NCBI GenBank assembly: GCA_030041415.1
Contig: JASHNX010000166.1
Coordinates: 1-42,752 of the forward strand
Length of the DNA stretch: 42,752 nt
Direction: 5' to 3'
DNA from: Candidatus Sulfotelmatobacter sp.
GTDB lineage: Bacteria; Acidobacteriota; Terriglobia; Terriglobales; Acidobacteriaceae
Below, one piece after another: positions 28,753 through 37,118 of this stretch. The translations under genes were made by a program, and so were the position numbers. Every line of letters starts with the position of its first letter. Positions within the stretch are counted from its first letter, which is position 1. The notes beneath the pieces are model-generated. The model worked only from the letters and a program-made list of their open reading frames with translations. It was not told where the DNA came from and made no database searches.

Positions 28753-29322
28753 ATGCTGATTCTCGCCTCCGCCTCGCCGCGCCGCCAGGAGTTGCTCCGC
28801 AACGCCGGCATTCCGTTCATTGTCCGGCCCGCCGATATTGACGAAACTCCTATGTCTGGTGAGCTTCCGCAACCCTGCGCCGAGCGCCTCGCGCGGGAAA
28901 AAGCGCTCGCCGTCAGAAACCGTCGGGAGTTTCATGGGGAAGATTTCATCCTCGGCGCCGACACGATCGTCGTCATCGACGATCTGATTCTCGGCAAGCC
29001 GCGCGACGCCGATGATGCTGCTCGCATGTTGCGCCTGCTCTCCGGGCGCCGTCACTCGGTAATTACCGCAGTCTGTCTCCTCGGCTCGGCGTTGGAAGTC
29101 GCTTCCTCAGAAACGACTCTCGTAACCATGTCGGAAATCTCTGACAACGAAATCCGCGATTACGTCGCCACCGGCGAGCCCATGGATAAGGCCGGAGCTT
29201 ACGCCATTCAGGGCATCGCATCGCGTTGGATTCCCCGCATCGAAGGCGACTATCCAAACGTCGTTGGGTTGCCGATCGCGCGTGTCTATTGCATGCTCCG
29301 CGACAGGGGCGCACTGCCGTAG
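28753..29322 (+). CDS. maf: Maf nucleoside triphosphate pyrophosphatase
   Basis: 189 residues, cytosolic. House-cleaning enzyme that hydrolyses (d)TTP/UTP or modified nucleotides to monophosphates. Seen: N-terminal LASASPRRQELLRNAG, EKALAV, GADTIVVIDDLILGKP (catalytic Asp), SGRRHSVITAVCL, and GAYAIQGIASRWI with GDYPNVVGLP. The Gln in YAIQG and the dTTP/UTP-type layout agree with the YhdE branch. ATG 28753 lies 27 bp after the amidohydrolase stop. A 15-pair bulged hairpin follows about 136 bp downstream. Confidence 0.95.
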   Translation: MLILASASPRRQELLRNAGIPFIVRPADIDETPMSGELPQPCAERLAREKALAVRNRREFHGEDFILGADTIVVIDDLILGKPRDADDAARMLRLLSGRRHSVITAVCLLGSALEVASSETTLVTMSEISDNEIRDYVATGEPMDKAGAYAIQGIASRWIPRIEGDYPNVVGLPIARVYCMLRDRGALP

Positions 29323-29457
29323 ACATCGTAGCCCGATAGCTGCACGTTGCCGTTTCTTAACCGCTCTTAATTCCCCTCTTACGCTCGTTAGTTTCAACCG
29401 AAGATTCGAATTCGCCCAGGCCCACCTGCGCACAGCTGGGCGCCGTGAAATGCGCGG

Positions 29458-29496
29458 TCGACAAGCTCGTGTCGACGATCAATCGACACTTGTCGA
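29458..29496. repeat. Long bulged inverted repeat in the maf-phosphoesterase spacer
   Basis: TCGACAAG (29458-29465), CTC bulge, GTGTCGA (29469-29475), 7-base loop, TCGACAC (29483-29489) running into TTGTCGA (to 29496). About 14 pairs. No T run, so not a simple terminator. The remainder of the 337-bp spacer (29323-29659) shows no gene. Confidence 0.5.
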
Positions 29497-29659
29497 AGTG
29501 AGGGCGCAACACGCTTCGCCGCAGCAGAGGCGCGCCGTCACTTCACTCCGTAGTCACTGTAGGTTACGGACCTTCAAGCTCAGCGATTCTGTATGGCCGC
29601 GAGATTGCTTCCGTCCGCTGCGAGGATCTGCTTTACCTCGCTCAAGAAAAGGACCACCG

Positions 29660-31231
29660 ATGCCCTTCGTATCTCGAAGATGGCTTGATGCCGCCTTCAC
29701 ATTGTCGCCGCCCTTGCGTGCCCTGGCTCTGCGCATGAACGATTCTTTGTCTGAATTCGCTCGCGGGGCGAACAATCAAACAGGCCGGGGCCCGCATCGG
29801 AAAAAGCGAATCGCGGCGATCGGACTTTGCTTTTTACTAGCAGTAACGTCGACGCCGGCGCTGATCCTCAACGGGTGTGCCGGTTTCAGCAGTTCGATCC
29901 CCGCGGATCCTCCGAGTGCATTAGCGGGAAAATTCCAGCACATTGTGATCATTTTCCAGGAGAACCGCACACCCGATAATCTGTTTCACGATCCGACGCT
30001 GATCGCTCGTGGCGCAGACATCGCCACTACCGGGGTCAATTCTTCCGGCCAGACAATTCCGCTCACTCCAACATCCTTAGGCATCAGTTACGATCTCAGC
30101 CACACCCACGCAGCGTTCGTCAACATGTATGACGGTGGAAAGATGGATGGTGCGGATACAAATCCAGTCTACTGCTATGTGGCCGCGAATTGTCCCCCTC
30201 CGAACCCTCAATTCAAGTACGTGCGGGCATCTGACGTACAACCATACTTTCGGCTTGCAGAGCAGTACACGTTTGGCGATCGTATGTTTCAAACCAACCA
30301 GGGGCCAAGCTTTCCGGCACACCAGTTCATACTCTCTGGGACGTCCGCCCCAACGGCTACCAGCGAGTTATTCGCTGCCGACAATCCCACCGGAAACTAT
30401 GGCGGCTGCACTTCTCCTTCTGGAACCTTGGTTGCTCTGATCGATCCCTGGGGCGGTGAGTCCAGTTCCATGTATCCTTGTTTCGAACACCCCACGCTAA
30501 CGGACGAATTAAACGAAAAGGGAATTTCATGGCGTTACTATTCCGTCCCCGACGACTCCAATGGATATCTGTGGACCGCCCCGAGTGCAATCCGGCATAT
30601 CTGTGTGCCGAATGCCGAACCTCCCAATGCAACATCCTGCACCGGAACGGACTGGGTGAACAACGTTGTTCTCTACACTCTACGGAGCCCAGCGCCTGTG
30701 CTCACAGACATCAGGGACAACCGGCTCGCCGCCGTCAGTTGGGTTATACCATCCGGTCAAAATTCCGATCACGCGAACTCTACCGCCAATATTGGCGGAC
30801 CTTCCTGGGTTGCTTCCATCGTGAACGCGCTCGGAAACAGTTCTTACTGGTCAAACACTGCAATCATCATCGCGTGGGACGATTGGGGCGGTTGGTACGA
30901 CCACGTTCCTCCACCCGGAATAATTCGTAACACGAAGGTTTGGGGCTCGGGCTACGTCTATGGTTTTCGAGTGCCGCTGATTGTTGTAGCACCGTACGCC
31001 AAGGCAGGCTACATCTCACATGTAAACCACGATTTTGGCAGCATCTTGAATTTCATTGAACAGAACTTTGGATTGCCATCATTGGGTTATGCTGATGCAA
31101 GAGCAGACGACCTCGCCGACTGTTTCAACTTCAACCAGACCCCGTTGCGATTTCAGACCATTCAAGCGCCGCTCGATGCAGAGCACTTTCTGAATGATCA
31201 CACGCCGCCCACTGATCCGGATGACGATTAA
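29660..31231 (+). CDS. Lipoprotein phosphoesterase (phospholipase C/acid phosphatase family)
   Basis: 523 residues from ATG 29660. Phosphoesterase family PF04185-like: HIVIIFQENRTPDNLFHD at the start of the domain, then QGPSFPAHQFILSGTS, WRYYSVPDD, and AWDDWGGWYDHVPPP, with a late HDFGSILNFIEQNFG. These enzymes hydrolyse phospholipids or phosphate monoesters outside the cytoplasm. A hydrophobic segment (AAIGLCFLLAVTSTPALI) ends in the lipobox LNGC, so it is likely a lipoprotein, though with a long ~50-residue n-region. ATG 29660 has AAAAGGA six bases upstream; the frame is open to 29264, but that part lacks coding character. Confidence 0.87.
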   Translation: MPFVSRRWLDAAFTLSPPLRALALRMNDSLSEFARGANNQTGRGPHRKKRIAAIGLCFLLAVTSTPALILNGCAGFSSSIPADPPSALAGKFQHIVIIFQENRTPDNLFHDPTLIARGADIATTGVNSSGQTIPLTPTSLGISYDLSHTHAAFVNMYDGGKMDGADTNPVYCYVAANCPPPNPQFKYVRASDVQPYFRLAEQYTFGDRMFQTNQGPSFPAHQFILSGTSAPTATSELFAADNPTGNYGGCTSPSGTLVALIDPWGGESSSMYPCFEHPTLTDELNEKGISWRYYSVPDDSNGYLWTAPSAIRHICVPNAEPPNATSCTGTDWVNNVVLYTLRSPAPVLTDIRDNRLAAVSWVIPSGQNSDHANSTANIGGPSWVASIVNALGNSSYWSNTAIIIAWDDWGGWYDHVPPPGIIRNTKVWGSGYVYGFRVPLIVVAPYAKAGYISHVNHDFGSILNFIEQNFGLPSLGYADARADDLADCFNFNQTPLRFQTIQAPLDAEHFLNDHTPPTDPDDD

Positions 31232-31333
31232 GATCCGGAACCGCACATCAATTTGAGTCTTTGCGCCCTTCTGCGGTCGGAATTCGATAGCGCTTGTGGG
31301 CTAAGGCAGATAATAAAAGCGCTGGGCTTCGCG

Positions 31334-31507
31334 CTACGATTTCTTCTGTTCTTCTTTCTTCTTTTCTTCCGGCTCTTTCATCGCCTGTTTGAAGTTACGG
31401 ATACCTTCCCCCAAACCCTTGCCCACCGCGGCAAATTTGCTGGTGCCGAAAAGCAGCAGCGCGATCGCGATCACCAGCAGCCAATGCCAGGGCGAAAGCT
31501 CACCCAT
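31334..31507 (-). CDS. tatA: TatA-type twin-arginine translocase subunit (57 aa)
   Basis: 57 residues; forms the protein-conducting element of the Tat export system for folded proteins. Seen: MGELSPWHWLLVIAIALLLF (membrane helix), the FG hinge (LLFGTSK), an amphipathic helix (KFAAVGKGLGEGIRNFKQAM) and a Lys/Glu tail ending EEQKKS. GGAGG is 5 bases before the ATG. No tatB or tatC is in the window. It is downstream of the TonB/TolA-like gene on the same strand (gap 125 bp) and converges with the phosphoesterase. Confidence 0.93.
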   Translation of the reverse strand: MGELSPWHWLLVIAIALLLFGTSKFAAVGKGLGEGIRNFKQAMKEPEEKKKEEQKKS

Positions 31508-31632
31508 AACTTCCTCCCATCGGCCTCGAGCCCGAAGTCACAACGTCTCTAAATCGGCCGAATTTCTTACTAAAAGTCTAGGCCCATGCCCGCCGCCGAG
31601 TCAAAGTTCTCTGGCTGGCTGGCATCGCAGCG

Positions 31633-32724
31633 CTATTCCATCTCTTCTTTTGTGGGATTGTAGAAAAACCGGAAACGCAGCGCGAGATATTGTCCCTTGA
31701 ATTCGCCCGGCAGGGGCGGAAACGGGTTTGATGCGGTGATGCTCCCATACGCCGGCCGGTCAAGCGCGACATCGTTTGAGGACATCACGATTCTCAGTCC
31801 TTGCACGCTGCCATCTTTCATAATGGCGAACTCGATGGCCAGATTTCCGTGCTTCATCTCCGCCGATTCCGGGATCAGCGCATACCAGTTCTGCCGCACG
31901 TCGTGCAAAACGCGCTGCAAATAAGGGCCGAAATCCACTCCTTGCGTGTCGCTGAGAATCTCCAGATTCCCCACCTGCCGCCCGCGCGCTCCGGTCCCCA
32001 ATCCGAAATCTCCTCCGTCGCCGACCCCGCTTGCACGCCCCGCTGCGGCCGCTCGCGCCGCTTGCTGCACCGCGTCTCCTGCCGACATCGATCCTGCGTA
32101 CTTGCTGAACTCGTTGGCGACGTCCGGCTTAGGCAACTGCAACTGCGCGGTCTGCTGCGTTTCCTGTGGTGGCGGTTGCGGCCGCTGTTGTGGTGGGTTC
32201 TGTGCCACCTGCGGCCCACTTTGAGCCTGCGGCGCCGGCGCCCCAGCGTTCATGCCGGGACTTCCCGGTGGGGGCGTTAGAATTTTCCTCAACTCCTTGG
32301 GGTCGAGTTGTGGATGCCGCGACATCGCAATCCGGTCCTTATCGGAGAGCACGTTCGTCGCCCGGTGCGGGGCCTTCTGCAAATCTGGCGGCAAATCAAG
32401 GAAGGTTACATCTTTATCGGTCGAAAGAGGACGCGCAACAGCCACCACCGAGTGCATCCACGGGAACCACTTTGCCAGCCTCTCAGAATTCACGATCAGA
32501 ATGATCAGAACCAGGTGAACAATAATCGAAATCCATGCCGCCTCGCGCCGCCGCGAGCGCGCCAGATCGTCCTGCAGTTGAATCAGCAGGTGCGGAACTC
32601 GCGCATCGTCGTCCAGTTCCTTGTAAGCAGTCTCCCATCCCTGTCGGTCGTAGAGGCCGAGTTGCTCGGGCTGCGTTTTTTCGGGCGCGACCGGGTCCTG
32701 GAATGGAATTTGAGTGATCGGCAT
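31633..32724 (-). CDS. TonB/TolA-like envelope energy-transducer protein
   Basis: 363 residues. Cytoplasmic N-terminal ~70 residues, one membrane helix (~64-80, AAWISIIVHLVLIILIV), a long Pro/Gln/Ala-rich periplasmic spacer (~145-200, many PPQ), and a C-terminal domain of the TonB/TolA type (DFGPYLQRVLHDVRQNWYAL, IEFAIMKDGSVQGLRIVMSS, ALDRPAYGSITASNPFPPLP). It would couple inner-membrane energy or tension to the outer membrane. No exbB/exbD or tolQ/tolR is nearby. The long cytosolic start is not typical of TonB. ATG 32724 has no clear ribosome site. Confidence 0.85.
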   Translation of the reverse strand: MPITQIPFQDPVAPEKTQPEQLGLYDRQGWETAYKELDDDARVPHLLIQLQDDLARSRRREAAWISIIVHLVLIILIVNSERLAKWFPWMHSVVAVARPLSTDKDVTFLDLPPDLQKAPHRATNVLSDKDRIAMSRHPQLDPKELRKILTPPPGSPGMNAGAPAPQAQSGPQVAQNPPQQRPQPPPQETQQTAQLQLPKPDVANEFSKYAGSMSAGDAVQQAARAAAAGRASGVGDGGDFGLGTGARGRQVGNLEILSDTQGVDFGPYLQRVLHDVRQNWYALIPESAEMKHGNLAIEFAIMKDGSVQGLRIVMSSNDVALDRPAYGSITASNPFPPLPGEFKGQYLALRFRFFYNPTKEEME

Positions 32725-33160
32725 GAACTAAATGTATGACCCAGCCCTGTCGGTTAGACACACCACCGCGCTGCTGCGTTGCATTCGCCTTCCCAGCCTA
32801 CGCCACAGATCGGGTGCGGCCAAGCTTGTTTTATTTTCGCATCTTTCCAAGCCTTGTGCTTACTGACCAATGGGATACGGCTTGCGTCTGTAAACAATTG
32901 TAAAAACACGTTTTATTTTTTCCCGAGGGTTCATCGCGCATTCCCCTCGGACTTTTCCGCAGGGAATGCAGCTATTTTTGTCTTGGCCTCACCCCTCGCG
33001 GATTTGTAGCATACGTGGTCTGCCGAAGGGCGAGCGCAACGGCTTGCAGCAGCAACGTCCATAGCCTGATTCTGCAACCCGCCCAGTGGCGCCAGGTTTC
33101 GCTGAGAAGAAGACTTGCCGAGACGGAGAATCAAGGAGACAAAAACTACAAGGAGGGGGC
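32725..33160. other. 436-bp divergent spacer with terminator-like hairpin
   Basis: Between the TonB/TolA-like gene (minus) and the FlbD-like gene (plus). It holds an AT-rich stretch (32880-32925) with TGTAAACAATTGT, and GCATTCCC/GGGAATGC (32938-32945 with 32962-32969) followed by AGCTATTTTTG, which could end a short plus-strand transcript. No tRNA or protein gene recognised. Confidence 0.4.
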
Positions 33161-33343
33161 GTGGAACTCGTACTTTTTGAAGATGTGGATGGTATGGAAG
33201 TCTATGTGAATCCTGACAGGGTGATTTGGGTCAGAGAATATCCGACTGGAACTACGGTGATCAGCTGCGGACATGATGATAAATTCGCCGTCCGTCTGGC
33301 TCCGGCCCAGGCCGTTGCCGCTTTGGGCAAGGTTGTCCGTTGA
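33161..33343 (+). CDS. Small FlbD-like protein
   Basis: 60 residues from GTG 33161, chosen because AGGAGG lies 4 bases upstream; the frame continues back to 33086, where it has no ribosome site. The sequence (VELVLFEDVDGMEVYVNPDR, then VIWVREYPTGTTVIS) is a small all-beta/alpha protein whose spacing resembles FlbD of the flagellar fliL-flbD locus (a strand, a Gly-x-Glu turn, VNPD, then a strand and T(T/V)I). No flagellar gene is in the window, so the likeness may be structural only. Otherwise unknown. Confidence 0.6.
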   Translation: MELVLFEDVDGMEVYVNPDRVIWVREYPTGTTVISCGHDDKFAVRLAPAQAVAALGKVVR

Positions 33344-33418
33344 CGTGCCGACTTGAAGCGCCGTAGGCTCGTTCGCCGATCCCTTGAGTTCCGGTGCAAG
33401 TGACATGCTGCAAAACGC

Positions 33419-33445
33419 AACGGCGCCGCTGCGGCCAGCGCCGTT
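33419..33445. repeat. Inverted repeat between convergent small genes
   Basis: AACGGCGC (33419-33426), 11-base loop, GCGCCGTT (33438-33445), in the 177-bp gap between the FlbD-like and His-rich genes. No T run; could serve as a weak bidirectional end signal. Confidence 0.35.
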
Positions 33446-33520
33446 CGTTGGAAGACGTCAAGAGGCGAACCAGATCCTGCGACCGCACGAAAATCTATCC
33501 CGTAGCTGATTTTGTGCTTT

Positions 33521-33778
33521 TCAGTGCGTTTTCGTGAACTCGATCGCCGCGTTCAGCTCACCTTCAGCCTGCCTCAGATGTCCCTTTGCAGCCTCAGCAT
33601 GCCCTCCCATGTTGAAACTGTTGGCTTGTTGAATATTCTCGATCTCATGAATAGCCTCGTGCACATGATCACGAGTCTTTTCAATGTCATGCCAGTCATG
33701 AACTCTCTGGGCGATCGCAATCCCGCCCGCAAACGACAGGCACGAAGAAATAACGGCAATGGCAATAGATTTCTTCAT
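33521..33778 (-). CDS. His-rich periplasmic protein (SmbP-like)
   Basis: 85 residues from ATG 33778 (GAGAGGAAAACG upstream, spacing 7). Signal peptide MKKSIAIAVISSCLSFAGGI with cut near IAQ/R. The mature ~60 residues are helical with regularly spaced His (HDWHD, DHVHEAIHE, GGHAEAAKGHL), resembling the small metal-binding protein SmbP, which binds Cu/Ni. Metal binding here is inferred from composition only. The frame is open to 33883, but that part is spacer. A 9-bp inverted repeat sits just upstream (33794-33838). Confidence 0.7.
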   Translation of the reverse strand: MKKSIAIAVISSCLSFAGGIAIAQRVHDWHDIEKTRDHVHEAIHEIENIQQANSFNMGGHAEAAKGHLRQAEGELNAAIEFTKTH

Positions 33779-33793
33779 CGTTTTCCTCTCGGT

Positions 33794-33838
33794 GTTGTGG
33801 ACTTTCACACGCTCGACACGCCCAAATTTGTCCACAAC
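33794..33838. promoter_or_regulatory. 9-bp inverted repeat upstream of His-rich gene
   Basis: GTTGTGGAC (33794-33802) and GTCCACAAC (33830-33838), separated by 27 bases, 16-60 bases upstream of the start at 33778. The right arm includes TTGTCCACA, a high-GC DnaA-box form. Could be an operator or an RNA stem. Confidence 0.4.
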
Positions 33839-33923
33839 ATCCGCGAGAATATAAACCTGCCGTCGCGACGATACAAGTCCCATTCAAGTTCCTCCCACTC
33901 GAAAGGACAATAGGCGTAGCCAA

Positions 33924-34946
33924 CTATCGTTTGCCTTGCGTCATCCCGCCCAAGCCGATTTTTTGTCCGTGCTCGCGGATTGCCGTCACGATTTCGATGG
34001 CGAGGGCCAATGCGCGGCGGCCATCTTCCAGCGACACGGTTGGGGTCGAGCGCTTCTGGACCGCGTGCACGAACGATTTCACCTCCGCGTGCAGCGGCTC
34101 TTCCGAAGTTACTGAAGGTTTCAGCACTTTAATCTCGGGATTCACTGTCGGATCTCCGGCCCCGCCGTCGTCGGCGCCCACCCTGAACACCAGCACTTCC
34201 TGGCGTCCATAATCAATCGAGAGATATTGGCTCGGCTGGAAAAATCTCAGCTTGCGCACGCGCTCCGTCGATACCCGGCTCGCCGTAAAGTTGGCCACGC
34301 ACCCTGACTCAAATTCGATCCTGACGTTTGCGATATCCACTTTGCCGGAAAGAATCGGCAGTCCCACGGCGCGAACCTCCTTCACCGGAGATTTCGCAAA
34401 CGCGAGAACAATATCCAGATCGTGAATCATCAGGTCGAGAACCACGTCAACGTCAAGCGATCGCGGCGTAAATACGCTCAGCCGGTGCACCTCAAAGAAC
34501 ATTGGCTGGGTTAGCAGGGGAATCGTCGCCCGCACCGCCGGGTTGAATCGCTCCAGGTGTCCGACCTGCGCAACGCGTTTGTGAGCCTTCGCCAGCTGCA
34601 ACAATTCGTCGGCCTCGCTCAGCGATGCGGCCAGCGGCTTCTCGATCAGAACGTCGACTCCGGCCTTCATCAGTGCGCTTGCCACGACACAGTGGCCGAC
34701 CGTCGGCGCCGCCACCGACGCCGCTTGGATATCACCGTGCGTCGAGAGCATCTGCTCGATCGACCCGAACGACCGGCAGCCAAACTCGCTCGCTACCGCA
34801 TCCGCGCGTTCGAGGTCTGGGTCGACCACAGCTACGAGGCGCACCGGTTCGCCCTGTTTTTCGAGCTCTTTATAAACACGCGCGTGGTTGCGCCCGAAAA
34901 CGCCCACACCGATGACGGCAGCGGAGATCGGTTTTGCAGATTGCAG
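33924..34946 (-). CDS. Gfo/Idh/MocA family oxidoreductase
   Basis: 340 residues if read from CTG 34946. NAD(P)-dependent sugar dehydrogenase fold: Rossmann motif AAVIGVGVFGRNHARVYKEL, EKPLAAS (the conserved EKP Lys), GHLERFNPAV, DVVLDLMIHDLDIVLAF, then the C-terminal beta-sheet domain. The first ATG/GTG/TTG in frame is GTG 34907, which would begin inside the glycine motif and lose the first strand. Upstream the frame stays open to a TGA at 34956-34958 with CTG 34946 as the plausible start. Last gene of the fabZ-lpxA-lpxI run; GnnA, which makes the 3-oxo sugar for amide-linked lipid A, belongs to this family, but that role is unproven here. Confidence 0.88.
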   Translation of the reverse strand: MQSAKPISAAVIGVGVFGRNHARVYKELEKQGEPVRLVAVVDPDLERADAVASEFGCRSFGSIEQMLSTHGDIQAASVAAPTVGHCVVASALMKAGVDVLIEKPLAASLSEADELLQLAKAHKRVAQVGHLERFNPAVRATIPLLTQPMFFEVHRLSVFTPRSLDVDVVLDLMIHDLDIVLAFAKSPVKEVRAVGLPILSGKVDIANVRIEFESGCVANFTASRVSTERVRKLRFFQPSQYLSIDYGRQEVLVFRVGADDGGAGDPTVNPEIKVLKPSVTSEEPLHAEVKSFVHAVQKRSTPTVSLEDGRRALALAIEIVTAIREHGQKIGLGGMTQGKR

Positions 34947-35028
34947 GCAGGACTCTCACCCTGGCTGGTTGCCAGCACGAACAAGAGATTGTAAATGCAA
35001 GGAAACGAAAACGAGGAATCACGACCGA

Positions 35029-35517
35029 CTATTTTGCGGGGCTCTGCGCTTTTTTCAAAATCGCAATCTGCCCCGCGTGATAAAGCTCATGCTGCGCGAT
35101 CCCATGCAGCATGAAGTAAAAATCGTATTTCTTTCCGGGAACCTGATCCCAAAGCCGCGACTCGGGCAAAGCCTCTACTGTTTTCACCAGTTTTTCATGC
35201 GTGCGCTTCGCATCGGCAACTGCTTTTCGCCACGCCGCGGCGGTCGGTTTAGGAGGAATCGGAAAATTGTCTGTTCCTTCTGGCTGCCAGACTTTTCCGT
35301 CGAGTCGCCTCATCGCCGCATCGTCCCAGACTTCGATATGCAGCACCAGCTCCCAGATGCTGTGAACGTTCGCAATCGGTTTCGCCGCAGCCCCCGCGGC
35401 ATCGACATCGTCTAGCAATTCAAGCAGAGCCGGACCGTGCCACGCGTCGCCATCAAATGCGCGCCGCAGTTGCTCGGCAATAAGAATGGGTTGTGATCGC
35501 GATGTTGTCTGGGCCAT
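35029..35517 (-). CDS. DinB-like metal-dependent protein
   Basis: 162 residues. Four-helix DinB/YfiT fold with the three-His nickel/zinc site: NVHSIWELVLHIEVWDDA (His in the second helix) and LHGIAQHELYHAGQIAIL (HxxxH near the end). Family members include thiol transferases and stress proteins; activity unknown. ATG 35517. It lies 53 bp after lpxI and about 80 bp before the oxidoreductase in the same direction. Confidence 0.87.
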   Translation of the reverse strand: MAQTTSRSQPILIAEQLRRAFDGDAWHGPALLELLDDVDAAGAAAKPIANVHSIWELVLHIEVWDDAAMRRLDGKVWQPEGTDNFPIPPKPTAAAWRKAVADAKRTHEKLVKTVEALPESRLWDQVPGKKYDFYFMLHGIAQHELYHAGQIAILKKAQSPAK

Positions 35518-35570
35518 GCGCTAGGTTCGCCGATCGAAGCATGCTCAGTCAACCGCGTGATGAGGCCGTT

Positions 35571-36422
35571 TTATTCCCGCTCTGCCACTATCGCAATTTG
35601 CGCCGCATTCGCGGTGTCGAGCAGATGCTGCCGGTCCAGCAGCAGGCACTTTCCCCCATCGAGCGCGAGGCAGCTCGCACCTGCCGCCCGCATCACTTCG
35701 ATCGTTCTCACCCCGATCACCGGAACATCGAAGCGCATATCCTGATTCGGTTTTGCAATTTTCACTACCGTCAGCGTCCGGCTCAGCGTCGAAGCTTCCC
35801 CATACAGTGACCCCATGATCTGCCCCGCCCGCTCGATCGTGGCATCGGTTCCTTCCATAGCCTCGACCGCCACGCACGCCGCTTCCGCAATCACCACCGT
35901 CTGCCCAATATCATGCCGCGCCAGATCCCGCGCGACCATCCGGCCATAATCGATATTCCTGCGCTCCTGCTCCGTCGGCTGACGGTCCGTCAGCACGCCC
36001 GGCATCCCCAGCAGCGGTTCCAGCAGCCACGTCGAGTTTTCCAGCGTGATGCCTTCCTCGGCAAAAACATTGGCGACCGCACCCAGCAAGCTATCCGTAT
36101 TGCGTTTGCTCAGTGAAAGCAGAAGTTTCGCCAGCCGCCAATCTGGGCGGATCGCCGAAAAAATCTGCTTGTGCTTCACCTGCCCAGCCATCACCGCGCG
36201 ATGCACGCCTTCGCGGTGAAACAGGTCGATCAGTTTCGAAAGTTCTCCGAGCGACAGCCAATGCACCGACGCCGCGCCGCTGTTTTCGATCTCCGCGAGC
36301 GCTTCTTCTTTGATCGCGGCCACAACCACATCGAATCCCGCCGACCGAGCCGCTTCCAGCACGAGAAAGGGAAACTTTCCGTTGCCCGCAATGAGCCCAA
36401 GTTTTTTGTTTTGGGAAGACAT
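35571..36422 (-). CDS. lpxI: UDP-2,3-diacylglucosamine pyrophosphatase LpxI
   Basis: 283 residues. Splits UDP-2,3-diacylglucosamine to lipid X in the lipid A pathway, replacing LpxH. Seen: N-terminal LGLIAGNGKFPFLVLEAARS, the helix-rich middle (GEVK-like VMAGQVKHKQIFSAIRPDWR, LLGAVANVFAEEGI), and the C-terminal catalytic part with GTDATIERAG, VVKIAKPNQDMRFDVPVIG and AAGASCLALDGGKCLLLD. ATG 36422 fits the family start; ATG 36449 is also in frame. Neither has a clear ribosome site. Confidence 0.95.
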   Translation of the reverse strand: MSSQNKKLGLIAGNGKFPFLVLEAARSAGFDVVVAAIKEEALAEIENSGAASVHWLSLGELSKLIDLFHREGVHRAVMAGQVKHKQIFSAIRPDWRLAKLLLSLSKRNTDSLLGAVANVFAEEGITLENSTWLLEPLLGMPGVLTDRQPTEQERRNIDYGRMVARDLARHDIGQTVVIAEAACVAVEAMEGTDATIERAGQIMGSLYGEASTLSRTLTVVKIAKPNQDMRFDVPVIGVRTIEVMRAAGASCLALDGGKCLLLDRQHLLDTANAAQIAIVAERE

Positions 36423-36577
36423 GAGCTGAGCGCCGATCGAACGACGCATCAGTCTAGCACTTGGTCAGCAGAGGGAAGCCATGACGGGCCAAGTCCGAAT
36501 TGAGTTGCCCGACCCTCGCCACGTCTTCTGCGACAGGGTGGGCTGGTTGAGCCGGCGCGGCAAGGCATCCGCGCTCC

Positions 36578-37093
36578 TCACCGCACTTTTTCCCACACAA
36601 TCTTCCACCGCGCCACAGCCGGGTCGCTCCTCTCCACATCGCTGAAGATCAGCCGTTCGCCTTCAAAGCGATAAGGCCGAATCTGCCGCGATCCCACATA
36701 TCCCGGCACGCTCGCCACTTCCGGCAGATGAATTATCTGCTCCTGCTTCGCATCGATCTCATACCGGCCGGCATAAGCAAACGTTCCCTCTGCGGCAGAC
36801 AACTTCTCTTCGGGCGTGGCTTGCGCTGGACTTCCTTGTGCACGATCGGCCGATTTGAGGCGGTCGGAATTCGTCAGCACGGCGCACATGTAACCTTCGC
36901 GCTGATACATCAGAAAGCCCGTGGCGTGCGGTCCGAACGCGGGAAACGGACGCGTGCTGCCGTCCTTCAACGTCTCTTCCGTGGAGACAAGTTTCCACGT
37001 GCCCACAATTCGATCGCGAACATGCGCTTCCGCCTCATCCGTCACGGAATCTGCGGTCTGCTCCTTGGTCGTGGATATTGCCTGGTGTCGCAA
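36578..37093 (-). CDS. Lipocalin-like domain protein
   Basis: 171 residues. Lipocalin-like fold: RIVGTWKLVSTEETLKDGST opens the barrel (GTWKL signature), followed by GFLMYQREGYMCAVL and FAYAGRYEID, ending RWKIVWEKVR. No signal peptide. Ligand unknown. The start is uncertain: TTG 37093 (as given) or GTG 37045, neither with a good ribosome site; the barrel begins after both. It lies 25 bp after lpxA and 155 bp before lpxI, so it sits within the lipid A run but its role there is not known. Confidence 0.8.
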   Translation of the reverse strand: MRHQAISTTKEQTADSVTDEAEAHVRDRIVGTWKLVSTEETLKDGSTRPFPAFGPHATGFLMYQREGYMCAVLTNSDRLKSADRAQGSPAQATPEEKLSAAEGTFAYAGRYEIDAKQEQIIHLPEVASVPGYVGSRQIRPYRFEGERLIFSDVERSDPAVARWKIVWEKVR

Positions 37094-37118
37094 GGTAGGT
37101 GCACCGAACTGCCGCGGC

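Noticed and set aside
29264-29659. N-terminal extension of the phosphoesterase frame by 132 codons
   Set aside because: Arg/Ser-rich translation without family likeness; a good ribosome site precedes ATG 29660.
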